DNA of 64,000 bases from Ignavibacteriales bacterium (GTDB lineage: Bacteria; Bacteroidota; Ignavibacteria; Ignavibacteriales; Ignavibacteriaceae): positions 1,860,001-1,924,000 of the forward strand of contig JADJEI010000001.1 of NCBI GenBank assembly GCA_016709155.1, written 5' to 3'. The notes beneath the pieces were generated by a model that saw only the letters and a program-made list of their open reading frames with translations, had not been told where the DNA came from and searched no databases. This document shows, piece after piece, positions 19,892-29,328 of this stretch. The position numbers and the translations under genes are program-made. Positions within the stretch are counted from its first letter, which is position 1, and each line of letters opens with the position of its first letter.

Positions 19892-19977
19892 AATAGAACG
19901 CGGATGACACGGATAACTCTGGTTAGCGCGGATTAATCCGTGATGATCCGTTTAATCCGCGTCATCCGTGTTCTATT
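19892..19977. repeat. Long imperfect palindrome repeat, copy 1
   Basis: AATAGAAC at 19892 and GTTCTATT at 19970-19977 bound an 86-base element whose arms (GCGGATGACACGGAT and ATCCGCGTCATCCGTG) are inverted copies. Repeated GCGGAT/ATCCG words fill it. A related element lies at 31486-31576. It fills the gap between the C1 peptidase and gatE. Confidence 0.7.
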
Positions 19978-20007
19978 GTTTTAAAAAATAACAACTGTGG
20001 CTCACTT

Positions 20008-21807
20008 ATGTACGATTTTATCTTCAAACCCTTCAATGAAATGACTGAAGACGATTACAAAAAGATCGGATTCAAATCTGGATTAGAAATTCATCAACAA
20101 CTTTTAACCGAGAAAAAACTTTTCTGCCGCTGTCCAGCAGGAAAATATACCAGGGAATTTGATGCGGAAATTTTACGCCACATGCGTCCCACTCTTTCTG
20201 AAATGGGGGTTTATGACGGTACAGCTTTAATGGAATTTAAGACTAAGAAAAACATCATTTATCACATCAAACGCGAAACAGTTTGTACTTACGAAATGGA
20301 TGACACTCCGCCATTCCTAATAAACGAAGATGCTCTTGAGATAGCAATTGGAATTGGAATCTTATACAACTGTAACATAGTCGATGAGCTTCATATTGCG
20401 CGCAAGCAGTATTTAGATGGAAGTATTCCAACAGGTTTTCAGCGAACAGCAATATATGCTCTTGATGGATGGATTCCGTACAAAGATAGAAAAGTAAAAA
20501 TTGTTCAGATGTCTATTGAAGAAGATTCGTGCAGGGAAGTTTCTGACATCGGACACGAAAGAGTTTATCTTACAGACCGACTCGGTATGCCGTTGATTGA
20601 AACTGTAACTGAACCTGCAATGCGAACACCGCAAGAAGTCGTTGAAATTAAAGGCGTTCCTCAGATTACATTAATTCCGCTTCTTACTTATAACGAAGCG
20701 ATGAGACAATGGAATCTTTTACGATTAAGAGAGGAATTAAAAAAACGCGGCATAACACCCGAAACATTTAAAGCTGAATCTTATGACATAACAAAACTGT
20801 TAAAGAAAGTTCATTACGCCCCATTAAAAAGTGCTGCAGATTCTGGAATGAAAATTAGTTGCGTTGTGTTAAAAGGATTTAAAGATTTACTCCATTGGCA
20901 CACACAAACCGACACTTATTTCTCAAAAGAAATTTCTGATCGCGTTAGAGTTATTGCTTGCTTAACTAACATTCCTAATCTTATACACTCAGATAGCAAG
21001 AGCGATACAATTAGTTCAGCTGATTGGTTAAAAATTAAAAAATTTACAAACGCTGCTGATACTGATACAATGGTAATTGTGTGGGGAAGTGACGATGATG
21101 TTAAAACAGCAGTAAATGAAATTATAATTCGCGCGAAAGAAGCAACAATAGGAATTCCATCTGAAACGCGACAAGCAATGAGCGATGGAACAAACGGATT
21201 TGAACGCATACTTCCGGGGGCGGATAGAATGTATCCTGATACAGATCTTCCGCCGAAAAAGATTACTAAAGAAAAATTAGATAAAATAAAATCCTGGTTA
21301 CCACAGCAATTCTGGAAAAGAATAGAATGGTATATCAAGCTCGGAATTCCCAAAGACACAATTGAAGAACTGTCCATTTCTCCTTATGCAGATCTTTTTA
21401 AGAAAGCTGTAAATGATTGGAAAATAAATCCAACGACGGTGTCAGTATTTCTTATTCAATATCCTAAAAGATTGAAAAAGAAAGGAAGCATGATTGAATG
21501 GATGCATGAAGGAATGTTTGAGGGAATATTAAAATCCTTTGCTGTGGGAAAAATTCCACAAGATGCTTTGCTCACAACATTAAAAACAGTTGCCGAGCTT
21601 GGAGCTTTCACAGAAGAAGTGATTCAGAATCCTGCAAGTGAAAAAGAAGTTGATGAAATAATTAATTCTGCAAAATCAGATTGTGATAAGATGACCATTT
21701 ATAATCAAAACAGTAAAAGTATTTTGTTGATGGGAATGATAATGAAAAAACTTCGCGGCAGAATTCCTGCAAAAGATGTTGCTGATAGAATTGGTTTTGT
21801 AAATTAA
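20008..21807 (+). CDS. gatE: Archaeal-type Glu-tRNA(Gln) amidotransferase subunit E
   Basis: The tRNA-binding and amide-transferring subunit of GatDE, which turns Glu-tRNA(Gln) into Gln-tRNA(Gln). It has SGLEIHQQL, a Cys pair in KLFCRCP, GatE-type CTYEMDDTPP, and HIARKQYLDGSIPTGFQRT, with the extra AspRS-like insertion (VVLKGFKDLLHW region) that separates GatE from GatB. It ends with the YqeY-like helical domain. Length 599 is close to archaeal GatE. The textbook view confines GatDE to Archaea. Its partner gatD lies 945 bases downstream beyond a Bro-N gene. Confidence 0.93.
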   Translation: MYDFIFKPFNEMTEDDYKKIGFKSGLEIHQQLLTEKKLFCRCPAGKYTREFDAEILRHMRPTLSEMGVYDGTALMEFKTKKNIIYHIKRETVCTYEMDDTPPFLINEDALEIAIGIGILYNCNIVDELHIARKQYLDGSIPTGFQRTAIYALDGWIPYKDRKVKIVQMSIEEDSCREVSDIGHERVYLTDRLGMPLIETVTEPAMRTPQEVVEIKGVPQITLIPLLTYNEAMRQWNLLRLREELKKRGITPETFKAESYDITKLLKKVHYAPLKSAADSGMKISCVVLKGFKDLLHWHTQTDTYFSKEISDRVRVIACLTNIPNLIHSDSKSDTISSADWLKIKKFTNAADTDTMVIVWGSDDDVKTAVNEIIIRAKEATIGIPSETRQAMSDGTNGFERILPGADRMYPDTDLPPKKITKEKLDKIKSWLPQQFWKRIEWYIKLGIPKDTIEELSISPYADLFKKAVNDWKINPTTVSVFLIQYPKRLKKKGSMIEWMHEGMFEGILKSFAVGKIPQDALLTTLKTVAELGAFTEEVIQNPASEKEVDEIINSAKSDCDKMTIYNQNSKSILLMGMIMKKLRGRIPAKDVADRIGFVN

Positions 21808-21907
21808 TTATCCAGTAATTAGAAAAATTAATTTTTTATAAAACGTTTTAATGTTACTTAAAACTAAATTTCTTATGCAAAATTTTAACAAATGACGGAA
21901 TCAATCA

Positions 21908-22753
21908 ATGGAAAAAATTAAGACAGCCGTAAAGATATTTGAGCAAAAACGAGTTCGTTCTCTCTGGAATGAACAGGAGGAAAAGTGGTACTTTTCTGTT
22001 ATTGATGTTATTGCCATATTAACCGAACAAACACATTACCAGAAAGCCAGAAAATATTGGAATAAGTTAAAAGAAAGATTATTATCCGAAGGAAATGAAA
22101 CGGTGACAAATTGTCACCAGTTGAAATTAGAGGCAGATGATGGTAAAATGCGGTTGACAGACGTTTTGGATACAGAACAGTTTTTTAGATTAGTGCAGTC
22201 AATCCCTTCTAAAAAAGCAGAGCCATTTAAACTGTGGCTGGCTAAAGTAGCAAGAGAACGCATTGATGAAATTGAGGATCCTGAAATAGGTATAGATCGA
22301 TTGATGGAAACATACCTTAAAAAAGGATACAGTAAAGAATGGATTAATCAACGTTTAAAAAGTATTGAGGTACGAAAAGATCTAACTGATGAATGGGATA
22401 ATCGAGGAGTAAAAAAAGGGCAAGAGTATGCTATACTTACTGATGAAATTACAAAAGCCTGGAGCAGTTTTTCTGTTAAGCAATACAAAAAGCATAAAGG
22501 ATTAAAAAAAGAAAATCTAAGAGATAACATGAGCAATTTGGAACTTGTTCTAAATATGCTTGCCGAAGCTACCACAACAGAAATTAGCAAAGAAAAGAAA
22601 CCAAAAACATTTGATGAAAATAAAATCATTGCAAAACAAGGAGGGACAATTGCGGGAAATACTCGAAAAGAAATAGAGAAAAAAACAGGCAAGAAGGTGG
22701 TTACAAAACTAAATGCAAAAAATTATTTAAATGACAAAAAGAAATTAAAATAA
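21908..22753 (+). CDS. Bro-N domain antirepressor-like protein between gatE and gatD
   Basis: A 281-residue protein of the BRO-N/phage antirepressor and DinD-like group. The N-terminal half (VRSLWNEQEEKWYFSVIDVIAILT) is the Bro-N DNA-binding fold; VLDTEQFFRLVQSIPSKKAEPFKLWLAKVARERI is its typical second segment. A basic, Lys-rich tail follows. Its stop overlaps the gatD start (TAATG), so the two are translationally coupled. Such proteins usually belong to phages or toxin-like loci; its place inside an amidotransferase operon is unusual. Confidence 0.85.
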   Translation: MEKIKTAVKIFEQKRVRSLWNEQEEKWYFSVIDVIAILTEQTHYQKARKYWNKLKERLLSEGNETVTNCHQLKLEADDGKMRLTDVLDTEQFFRLVQSIPSKKAEPFKLWLAKVARERIDEIEDPEIGIDRLMETYLKKGYSKEWINQRLKSIEVRKDLTDEWDNRGVKKGQEYAILTDEITKAWSSFSVKQYKKHKGLKKENLRDNMSNLELVLNMLAEATTTEISKEKKPKTFDENKIIAKQGGTIAGNTRKEIEKKTGKKVVTKLNAKNYLNDKKKLK

Positions 22754-24148
22754 TGGCTGAGATAAATTTAGAAGATTACAAAGGTTATCGTGGGGTTGCA
22801 TTAAACACTCTGCAAAAATTTAAAACGCCTATCTGGAGCGATGTAGAAATTCTTACTGATGAAGGAAGTTTTAAAGGATTAATTCTTCCGCGCTCAGAAA
22901 CAGCGGATGAATTTCATATCGTTATAAAAATGCCTATCGGGTATAACATCGGAATTGCTGCTGAAAAAATTAAAGACGTAAAAATATTTGGAAGGAAAGA
23001 AGCTCATTATAAAATTCCTGAAAAAGATTTTCCTTACGATCCTAAAAAACCAAAAGTAAAGTTGCTCGGTACCGGCGGAACAATTGCATCACGATTGGAT
23101 TATAGAACCGGCGCAGTTATTCCAGCATTTTCTCCCGGCGAACTTTACGGATCAGTACCCGAGCTTGCAGATATTTGCAATCTTGATACTGAAAAACTAT
23201 ACGGTGTGTTCAGCGAAAATATGGGACCCGAACAATGGATTGGACTTGCTGAAGCAATAGGTAGAGAAATTGAAAAAGGTGTGCAGGGAATTGTAATCGG
23301 ACATGGAACAGATACAATGCATCACACCGCGGCAATACTTTCTTTTATGGTGCAGGATTCCCCGGTCCCGATTGTGATGGTTGGCTCACAGCGTTCGAGA
23401 GATAGACCATCAGCCGATGCAGCATTGAATTTAATTCATTCGGTGACAACAGCAGCAATAAGTGATATTGCTGAAGTAATGGTTTGTATGTTTGGTCCGA
23501 CCAGTGATATGTACGGCTTACTTCATCGCGGAACGCGTGTAAGAAAAATGCATTCAAGTTATCGTTCAACTTTCAGAACTATTGGTGATATTCCAATTGC
23601 AACTGTAAGTCGTGATAAAGTTACTCCAATCCGTGATGATTATAAACGCAGAAGATTTGATAACGATGTAAAAGTAAATGCAGTGTTTGATGACAGAGTT
23701 GCAATAGTTTATTATTACCCGAATATGAAACCAGATATGATTGATTCATTGATTGACAATGGTTACAAAGGAATTGTAATTGCAGGCACAGGGCTTGGAC
23801 ATGTAAACAAACCTCTTTATCCGGCATTAAAGCGAGCAAAAGAAAAAGGTGTTGCGGTTTATATGACGGTCCAAACACTTTGGGGATATGTGCAGATGTA
23901 TGTTTACGATACCGGCAGAGATATGATGGAACTTGGTGTTATTCCTGCTGCAAATATGTTGCCGGAAGTTGCTTATATGAAACTCGGATGGGCATTTGGA
24001 CAAACAGATGATTTAGCAAAAAGTAAAAGAGATAATGTTAACCCCAATTGCAGGAGAAATTACAGAGCGTGAACCAAGTAATGGTTATTTAATTTATCAG
24101 GGCGGCTTGCCTGAAGTTGAAGAGTTTATAAAGCAGTATAGAAAGTAA
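22753..24148 (+). CDS. gatD: Archaeal-type Glu-tRNA(Gln) amidotransferase subunit D, 3' frameshift
   Basis: The asparaginase-like glutaminase subunit of GatDE that releases ammonia from glutamine or asparagine. An N-terminal barrel domain (1-100) specific to GatD precedes the asparaginase domain with GTGGTIAS (106-113, catalytic Thr110) and HGTDTM (184-189). The called frame stops at 24072; a one-base shift near 24036 restores LTPIAGEITER and a tail ending EEFIKQYRK at 24148, the usual GatD C-terminus. Coupled to the Bro-N gene; gatE is upstream. Confidence 0.93.
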
Positions 24149-24239
24149 GTCGCTGACTGTTGACATTGCAGCGGTGATTGATACCTTATAAGCGCTTATA
24201 ATATTTGTTTAGTAATCCAGCATTTTAAAAGGGAATAAA

Positions 24240-24362
24240 ATGAACAAGTTTACAATATTCTTTTTACTTGTAATATTTTCAAATACGCACTCCTTTCTAC
24301 AAGCTATTCATAAGAACAGCGATATATTTTTTCTTGACGATCACAACGGTTTGATGAAATAA
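24240..24362 (+). pseudogene. Truncated secreted BNR/YCF48-like fragment
   Basis: A 40-codon frame with a signal-peptide-like start (FTIFFLLVIFS) ending in DIFFLDDHNGLMK. The last part resembles the opening of YCF48/BNR-type repeats, which read IFFLD..NGW. The rest of such a protein is missing, so it is probably a remnant, although a tiny secreted peptide is possible. Confidence 0.4.
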
Positions 24363-24390
24363 TTTTCTTTGCCCTATGGTCTCCTTTACT

Positions 24391-24421
24391 AAAAGTCCCG
24401 CTTCGTTGGCGGGGCTTTTTT
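24391..24421. terminator. Bidirectional hairpin terminator
   Basis: AAAAGTCCCGC (24391-24401) pairs with GCGGGGCTTTTT (24409-24420), flanked by A and T runs. It separates the rightward gatD transcript from the convergent leftward gene at 24443. Confidence 0.88.
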
Positions 24422-24442
24422 TAGCAGATATTTTTTAACCTA

Positions 24443-25063
24443 TCAAACAACAATCGAAACAACATCCGACTCCATCCCCACCGTGTCGTTACCAAGAAAA
24501 TATGCAGCGATATAATCTCTTTGTTCCGGTGCTGAAGTTAGATTAGGGCGATCATCAATAACCGGACTCCTAATAGATTTAGCGAAGAATCTGAATTCCG
24601 TTTCAGCGCCGCGCCTGCTTTTAATGATAACACCATCAGCAATATTTTTTTTGAATGAACATCTGATTTTCTTTTCAGGCAGTTTGAGAAGATGAAGAAC
24701 CGGTTTAATTTTATCCGTGTCAACTTCCTTCTCATCAAGTTCTACCCCTAAATCCTCACCGATATTTAATGTATAGGTGGGGCTATGTTTGATAACCTGA
24801 ACCAGATTCCTGATGCCGTTAATCCCGGAAACCAAAACTTCCCTTTCTGAACGGGTAAGCTGAGCAGCATTTTTGAAAGTTGCCTCTGCCTCCACCTGTG
24901 CGGCATAAGTTGCGCGGAAATTTGTGATTAAATTTGTAATTGCCGTTACAACCGCCGGCGCAACACCTAAAGCTGCGGCGTGAAAAGCAAGTTTTGCTGA
25001 AAAATTTTCGAGCCAAGTATCAAATACATCAACCAATTTCGGCAGATAATCTACTTTTGCCAT
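24443..25063 (-). CDS. Conserved hypothetical protein with Fn3-like tail
   Basis: A 206-residue protein without signal peptide. The N-terminal half is helical and Ala-rich (YLPKLVDVFDTWLENFSAKLAFHAAALGV), the C-terminal half is beta-rich and ends near AAYFLGNDTVGMESDVVSIVV, which resembles the end of a fibronectin-type fold. Similar proteins of unknown role are, from memory, scattered in planctomycetes and Bacteroidota relatives. GGAGGT lies 7 bases before the ATG. A 21-bp repeat array starts about 200 bases upstream. Confidence 0.65.
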   Translation of the reverse strand: MAKVDYLPKLVDVFDTWLENFSAKLAFHAAALGVAPAVVTAITNLITNFRATYAAQVEAEATFKNAAQLTRSEREVLVSGINGIRNLVQVIKHSPTYTLNIGEDLGVELDEKEVDTDKIKPVLHLLKLPEKKIRCSFKKNIADGVIIKSRRGAETEFRFFAKSIRSPVIDDRPNLTSAPEQRDYIAAYFLGNDTVGMESDVVSIVV

Positions 25064-25269
25064 AAGTACCTCCTTGAAATAAATGAATGAAACCTACTAA
25101 TTAAGAAAATCTATAAAGTGATCTTTACAGCAGAACTACAAACCTTTGTAGGTTTTGAACTACGCTGCATTTTTCACTAAATAATTATTTTTACCTTTGG
25201 CGGTAAATATGAAAATTAGAAATAAAAAGCAACTATTCTCCCGAACATTTACATTAGTTCTTGAAATAT

Positions 25270-25605
25270 GTACAGCAGATTATAAATGTGGTAAAGAAGA
25301 TTTCAATAAATGTACCCAAGATTATAAAAAATGTACATAAGATATCATTTTGAATAAATAAGATAGTAACTTATGTAAATAAGTTATCAACATACATAAA
25401 TAAGATATAATCTTCTGTAAATAAGATGATATCTCCGGTAAATAAGATGTAATCTTCCGTAAATAAGATAATATCTCCGGTAAATAAGATGGTATCTTAC
25501 GTAAATAAGATATGAACTTATGTAAATAAGATGGCATCTTACGTAAATAAGTTATCATCATCTGTACAGAAGATGTCATCTTATGTGCGATATTTAACGA
25601 TTTTC
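25270..25605. repeat. 21-bp tandem repeat array, 15-16 units (array 1)
   Basis: Sixteen consecutive segments stay in strict 21-base phase from 25270. The consensus is GTAAATAAGAT followed by a variable half such as GGTATCTTAC; units 5-14 are the most alike and the first and last decay. Many units hold an inverted pair AAGAT...ATCTT. Because 21 is a multiple of 3, the minus strand reads a spurious heptad protein (SYLRKI-like), which I do not call a gene. No spacers, so this is not CRISPR. Confidence 0.85.
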
Positions 25606-25819
25606 GAAGTTTGGGGTGATTTTGGGGGGAAATGGTTGCGGATTAGGAGGGAATTATCAATTATAAAAACGGGAGTGCAGTAAAAGTAATCACATTGTGC
25701 TGGTTACGGCATAAAGATTTATTTTCTAAACGGTGCAGACCAAAGCAGATGTCTATCGAAGAGGTTTACTAATTCGTTTAAATTAAAATTTTTGGTGAGA
25801 TATGATTTCATAACATCAT

Positions 25820-26900
25820 TCACTTATAACTGTCTTTTCTGTTTTTTATTTCTTTCATCGTAGAGTTAAAAAACTTTCCCCACTTTTTATCCTTCTGCCT
25901 CTTTTCAACATAGGACATTTCGTTATATAAAGACTCTTTGTAGATCTTTATGAAGTTATTATAACGCTCTTCAGAAATCTCTCCACGCCCGACCGCTTCC
26001 AGAACTGCGCAACCTGCTTCAACTGTGTGAGTGCAATCTTTGTAACGGCATTGATCTGACAGCGCGTCAATTTCGTTGAACGTATCACCAAGACCGGACT
26101 CATTCGAGATCACTCCCAGTTCACGCATTCCGGGGTTATCAATTATGATCGCCCCCCTTCCAGAACTATAAGTTCGCGCCGGGTGGTGGTGTGTTTTCCT
26201 CTTCCGTCTTTCTCCCTGATCGGCTGTGTTTTATATAGGTCCTGATGAACTAAATTATTCAGCAAAGTGGTTTTGCCGACACCGGAGGAACCAAGCAGGC
26301 AATAAGTTTTATTAGCAGTAAAAAAAGTTTTAATGTTTTCAATATCGCTTGCGCTGTTGTTGCTGAAAGCCGTGATACTAATATCAGGTAGAATATTACG
26401 GATTTGATTTTTCTTCTCTTCAATTTCATCTCCACTTATAAGATCACTTTTACTTACGAAAAAAGCCGGAGTAATCCTGCCCTCGTTTATCATAACTAGA
26501 TATCGTTCGAGCCGTCTTAAATTAAAATTGGAATCAAGCGACTGCATAATGATTGCAGTATCAATATTAGCAGCGATGAGCTGGTAATCAACTTTTTTAC
26601 CGGATGCTTTTCTTTTTAATAATGATTTACGCGGAAGTATATCGTGAATAATTGCAAGCGAATCATCATCAAACAATTGTGCATAAACCCAATCACCAAC
26701 AGCAGGCAGATCAAGCGAGTCCTCTGAGTTAAATAAAAACTTTCCTGTCAGCTCTGCATAAATATCTTTTACGCCATTGGAAACAACAAAGCTGTTCTTA
26801 TTTACACTTATTACTCTTACAATTTTAAAATCAGGGGTTTAGATAGATCGATTTTATCTTTAACCCGGTTATCAAATCCAAGCTTTTCAATGTTATCCAT
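25820..26900 (-). CDS. rsgA: Ribosome small-subunit GTPase A, two frameshifts
   Basis: A circularly permuted GTPase that helps late 30S maturation. The N-terminal OB-fold starts at the ATG at 26900; the G domain has GSSGVGKTTL and KDGRGKHTTTRRE; the C-terminal zinc site is CRYKDCTH...C. The frame breaks at the G4/C4 run 26834-26837 and at the C6 run 26152-26157; one extra base at each gives a continuous protein of about 360 residues, the second reading EGGAIIIDNPGMREL. The G3 motif is DNPG rather than the usual DTPG. Confidence 0.9.
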
Positions 26901-27064
26901 AACAAATAATTTATCTAAATTTTATGAGAAGATGGTTTTCTTTTAATGCACTTATTTTAATTACTTTTACTACACGCAAAATTAGCAAAAGCTTTTGAAG
27001 TTATCACTTTCAATCTGTATAAATGATGTGCATATAATTATAAAACTTAAACAGGATATTTTTA

Positions 27065-27259
27065 ATGAGTGAAATTAAGCGAGCTGAAATAAAAACGGGA
27101 ATGCAAGTAAAAATAGTTTTGAAAGAAGACCAACGTACCGGCAATCTTACAGAAGGAATTGTTAAAGATATTCTAACAAAATCTCCAAAGCATCCTCACG
27201 GAATAAAAGTACGGCTTGAAACAGGTGAAGTTGGACGGGTTAAGGAAGTTTTGAATTAG
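27065..27259 (+). CDS. ywbE: YwbE family small protein (DUF2196)
   Basis: A 64-residue protein matching the YwbE family along its whole length: IKTGMQVKIVLKEDQRTGNLTEGIVKDILT followed by HPHGIKVRLETGEVGRV. The fold is a small KOW/SH3-like barrel, so nucleic acid or ribosome contact is likely, but no function is proven. It is monocistronic and next to rsgA in divergent orientation. Confidence 0.88.
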   Translation: MSEIKRAEIKTGMQVKIVLKEDQRTGNLTEGIVKDILTKSPKHPHGIKVRLETGEVGRVKEVLN

Positions 27260-27394
27260 AGCAATTATCAAAGCTAAATGATACGCTGGTGTTGGCAATT
27301 ATTTTAATTAAATTATGCGTTAGTAGTATTATAAACCAATATATTTACAATATAAAATCGTTAATGTTTCAAATCATTAAGGGAATGTAAAATT

Positions 27395-28500
27395 ATGCAG
27401 ATAATTGACTATGAATATAAAAGCCCAGATTGGGAATTTTGTAAGGTTCAATTTCAAAAAATCAACTTGATTGTTGGCGATTCTGGGACAGGTAAAACTC
27501 GACTACTTAACACTATTTTTAATTTGGGAACTTATGTAGCACAGGGCAAACCAGGTGGAGAAGGTGAATGGAATGTTTCACTTAAAATTGAAAACGATAT
27601 TTATAATTGGAAAGTATCTAACGTAAAAGAGGGAAACAATATAGTAGTAAAAAATGAAAAGTTGATATTGAATGGAAGATCTATTCTTGAAAGAGATGGG
27701 GACAAGTTTTACTTTGATAAATTTCAAACTTTGCCGAAGCTCTCAAAAAATGAATTATCAATATATATTCTTAAAGAAGAAGAACTGATCAAGCCAATTT
27801 ACGACGGTTTCTCGCGAATGCTAAGAAGAAAATTCTTTGATGACGATTTAAAAAAAATTCGCATATTACTTTCACCGGTGAAAAACGACTTAACTCCATT
27901 GGTAAAGCTAAAGATTTGTTTGAGATGTATGCACAGGATTATCCTTTAAATATTAGACTTTATGTCTTATCTAAATACTTTCCAAAAATTTTCAAAGACA
28001 TAGAAATATTCTACGGAGAAACATTTGGATTCATAAGTGAAATGGCAATTCTTGACAGTAAAGAATTTGAATCAATTGAGTTGCCCGGTGGGGCACCTAT
28101 CTTTTGCATTAAGGAAAGAAATATTAATAAATGGCTTCGATTAGATGAACTTTCTTCAGGAATGCAAAAAGTATTACTTATACTTACCGATATTCTCTCA
28201 TTTCCCCCTGGAATTATCTATTTATTAGATGAATATGAAAATTCTTTAGGTCCTGGCGCCATTGATTTCCTACCTAATCTCTTAGCATCTAAGGAGATAG
28301 ATTTGCAGATAATATTCACAAGTCACCATCCGTATATAATTAGTCATATTCCTGTTGATAATTGGTATGTTGCCCATCGCAACGCTTCAAAAGTTCAATT
28401 TGAGTATGGGGAAAAATTAGTTGACAGATATAAGGTTTCAAGTCAAGAAAAATATATACAATTATTAAATGATCCTTATTATAGCGAGGGAATAGAGTGA
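27395..28500 (+). CDS. OLD/ABC-type AAA ATPase, one frameshift, of a two-gene module
   Basis: A 369-residue SMC/ABC-like ATPase. Walker A is GDSGTGKT near residue 28; the C-terminal part holds the signature LDELSSGMQKVLL, Walker B YLLDEYEN and the H-loop FTSHHPYIIS. Such proteins drive nucleases in OLD, PARIS and similar anti-phage systems. The frame breaks at 27899 (TT); one extra T reads PFGKAKDLFEMY and joins both halves. Its stop overlaps the next gene by four bases. The pair probably forms one operon and complex. Confidence 0.85.
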
Positions 28501-29162
28501 ACATTTATGTTGTTGTTGAGGGAGAACGTTCCGCCAGGAAAATCTATAAAACCTGGATCCCAATAGTAAACCCATTATTACAATCCATTGATTACTTAAA
28601 TCAACTTAGTCAAAATAATTTTTTCATCTTAGCTGGATTTGGACAGTCTCAATTTCTGACTAGTCAAATCGAGAATGCCATTAATGATGTTAATAACCTC
28701 CCCTTTGACAGATTAGTCTTGGCTATAGATTCTGAAAATCAGAGTTTTCAAGAAAAGTTTGATGAATTAACAGAACGTGTCAGAGGACTTGGGTGTAAAA
28801 TTCAAGTTAATTATATAATCCAACATTTTTGTTTCGAAACTTGGCTCTTGGGTAATAAACAAACATTTAGAAGAAAGACTGAAGATAATGAACTTCAGAC
28901 ATTCAGAGCCATATTTGATGTTCGTAATAACGATCCTGAATTATTACCTAAGAATGAAGAGAGGGGGTGGAATAGATCACAATTTGCGCTACAATACTTA
29001 AAAGCTGGCCTAAGAGATGTACATCCATCAAATAGAAGTCCTTACACAAAAAGTCACCCAGGTGTCGTTGCAACGGAAGGATACTTCAACCAAGTTAAAA
29101 ATCGTCATTTGGATGAGCGCCATATAATGAGTTTCCAAGGCTTTCTTGAAGCATTTATTTAA
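28497..29162 (+). CDS. TOPRIM/DUF4276-like putative effector of the ATPase module
   Basis: A 221-residue protein starting with GTG inside the previous stop (GTGA). It opens with YVVVEGERSARKIYKTWI, the glutamate strand of TOPRIM-like folds, then LVLAIDSENQSFQEKF as the acidic strand, then QHFCFETWLLGN. These features recall DUF4276/RloB-type nucleases that pair with ABC-like ATPases in phage defence. The assignment is by motif and by gene pairing, not by a search; it may instead be another acidic-site hydrolase. An IS200 element lies 170 bases downstream. Confidence 0.7.
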   Translation: MNIYVVVEGERSARKIYKTWIPIVNPLLQSIDYLNQLSQNNFFILAGFGQSQFLTSQIENAINDVNNLPFDRLVLAIDSENQSFQEKFDELTERVRGLGCKIQVNYIIQHFCFETWLLGNKQTFRRKTEDNELQTFRAIFDVRNNDPELLPKNEERGWNRSQFALQYLKAGLRDVHPSNRSPYTKSHPGVVATEGYFNQVKNRHLDERHIMSFQGFLEAFI

Positions 29163-29238
29163 ATATTGATTTATCCTTCGGAACTAGAAACAATATATTA
29201 AACAAAAAACCGAAGAAGTCTTCTCCTACGATTTGTAA

Positions 29239-29328
29239 TTTCCTAGTTCAGGAGCTGATACAGACGCACCGGGCGGTAAGGGCTTAAACTTCCCAATTCT
29301 TTCCAAAGAAAACAACGGGGAGGAATAA
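29239..29328 (+). pseudogene. C-terminal gene fragment
   Basis: Thirty codons in frame read SGADTDAPGGKGLNFPILSK and a few more, then stop. No start or upstream body exists in frame, so it looks like the end of a truncated gene. Its last part, coding ILSKENNG, is repeated as DNA at 30604-30626. Confidence 0.35.

Noticed and set aside
25322..25579. Minus-strand frame of 85 residues with a heptad pattern (SYLRKI-like)
   Set aside because: It is only the translation of the 21-bp tandem repeats, which are a multiple of three bases. There is no ribosome site, and the repeats continue in phase beyond the frame on the left side.
25270..25605. Possible CRISPR array
   Set aside because: The units are contiguous with no spacers, the period is 21 bases, and no cas genes are nearby.
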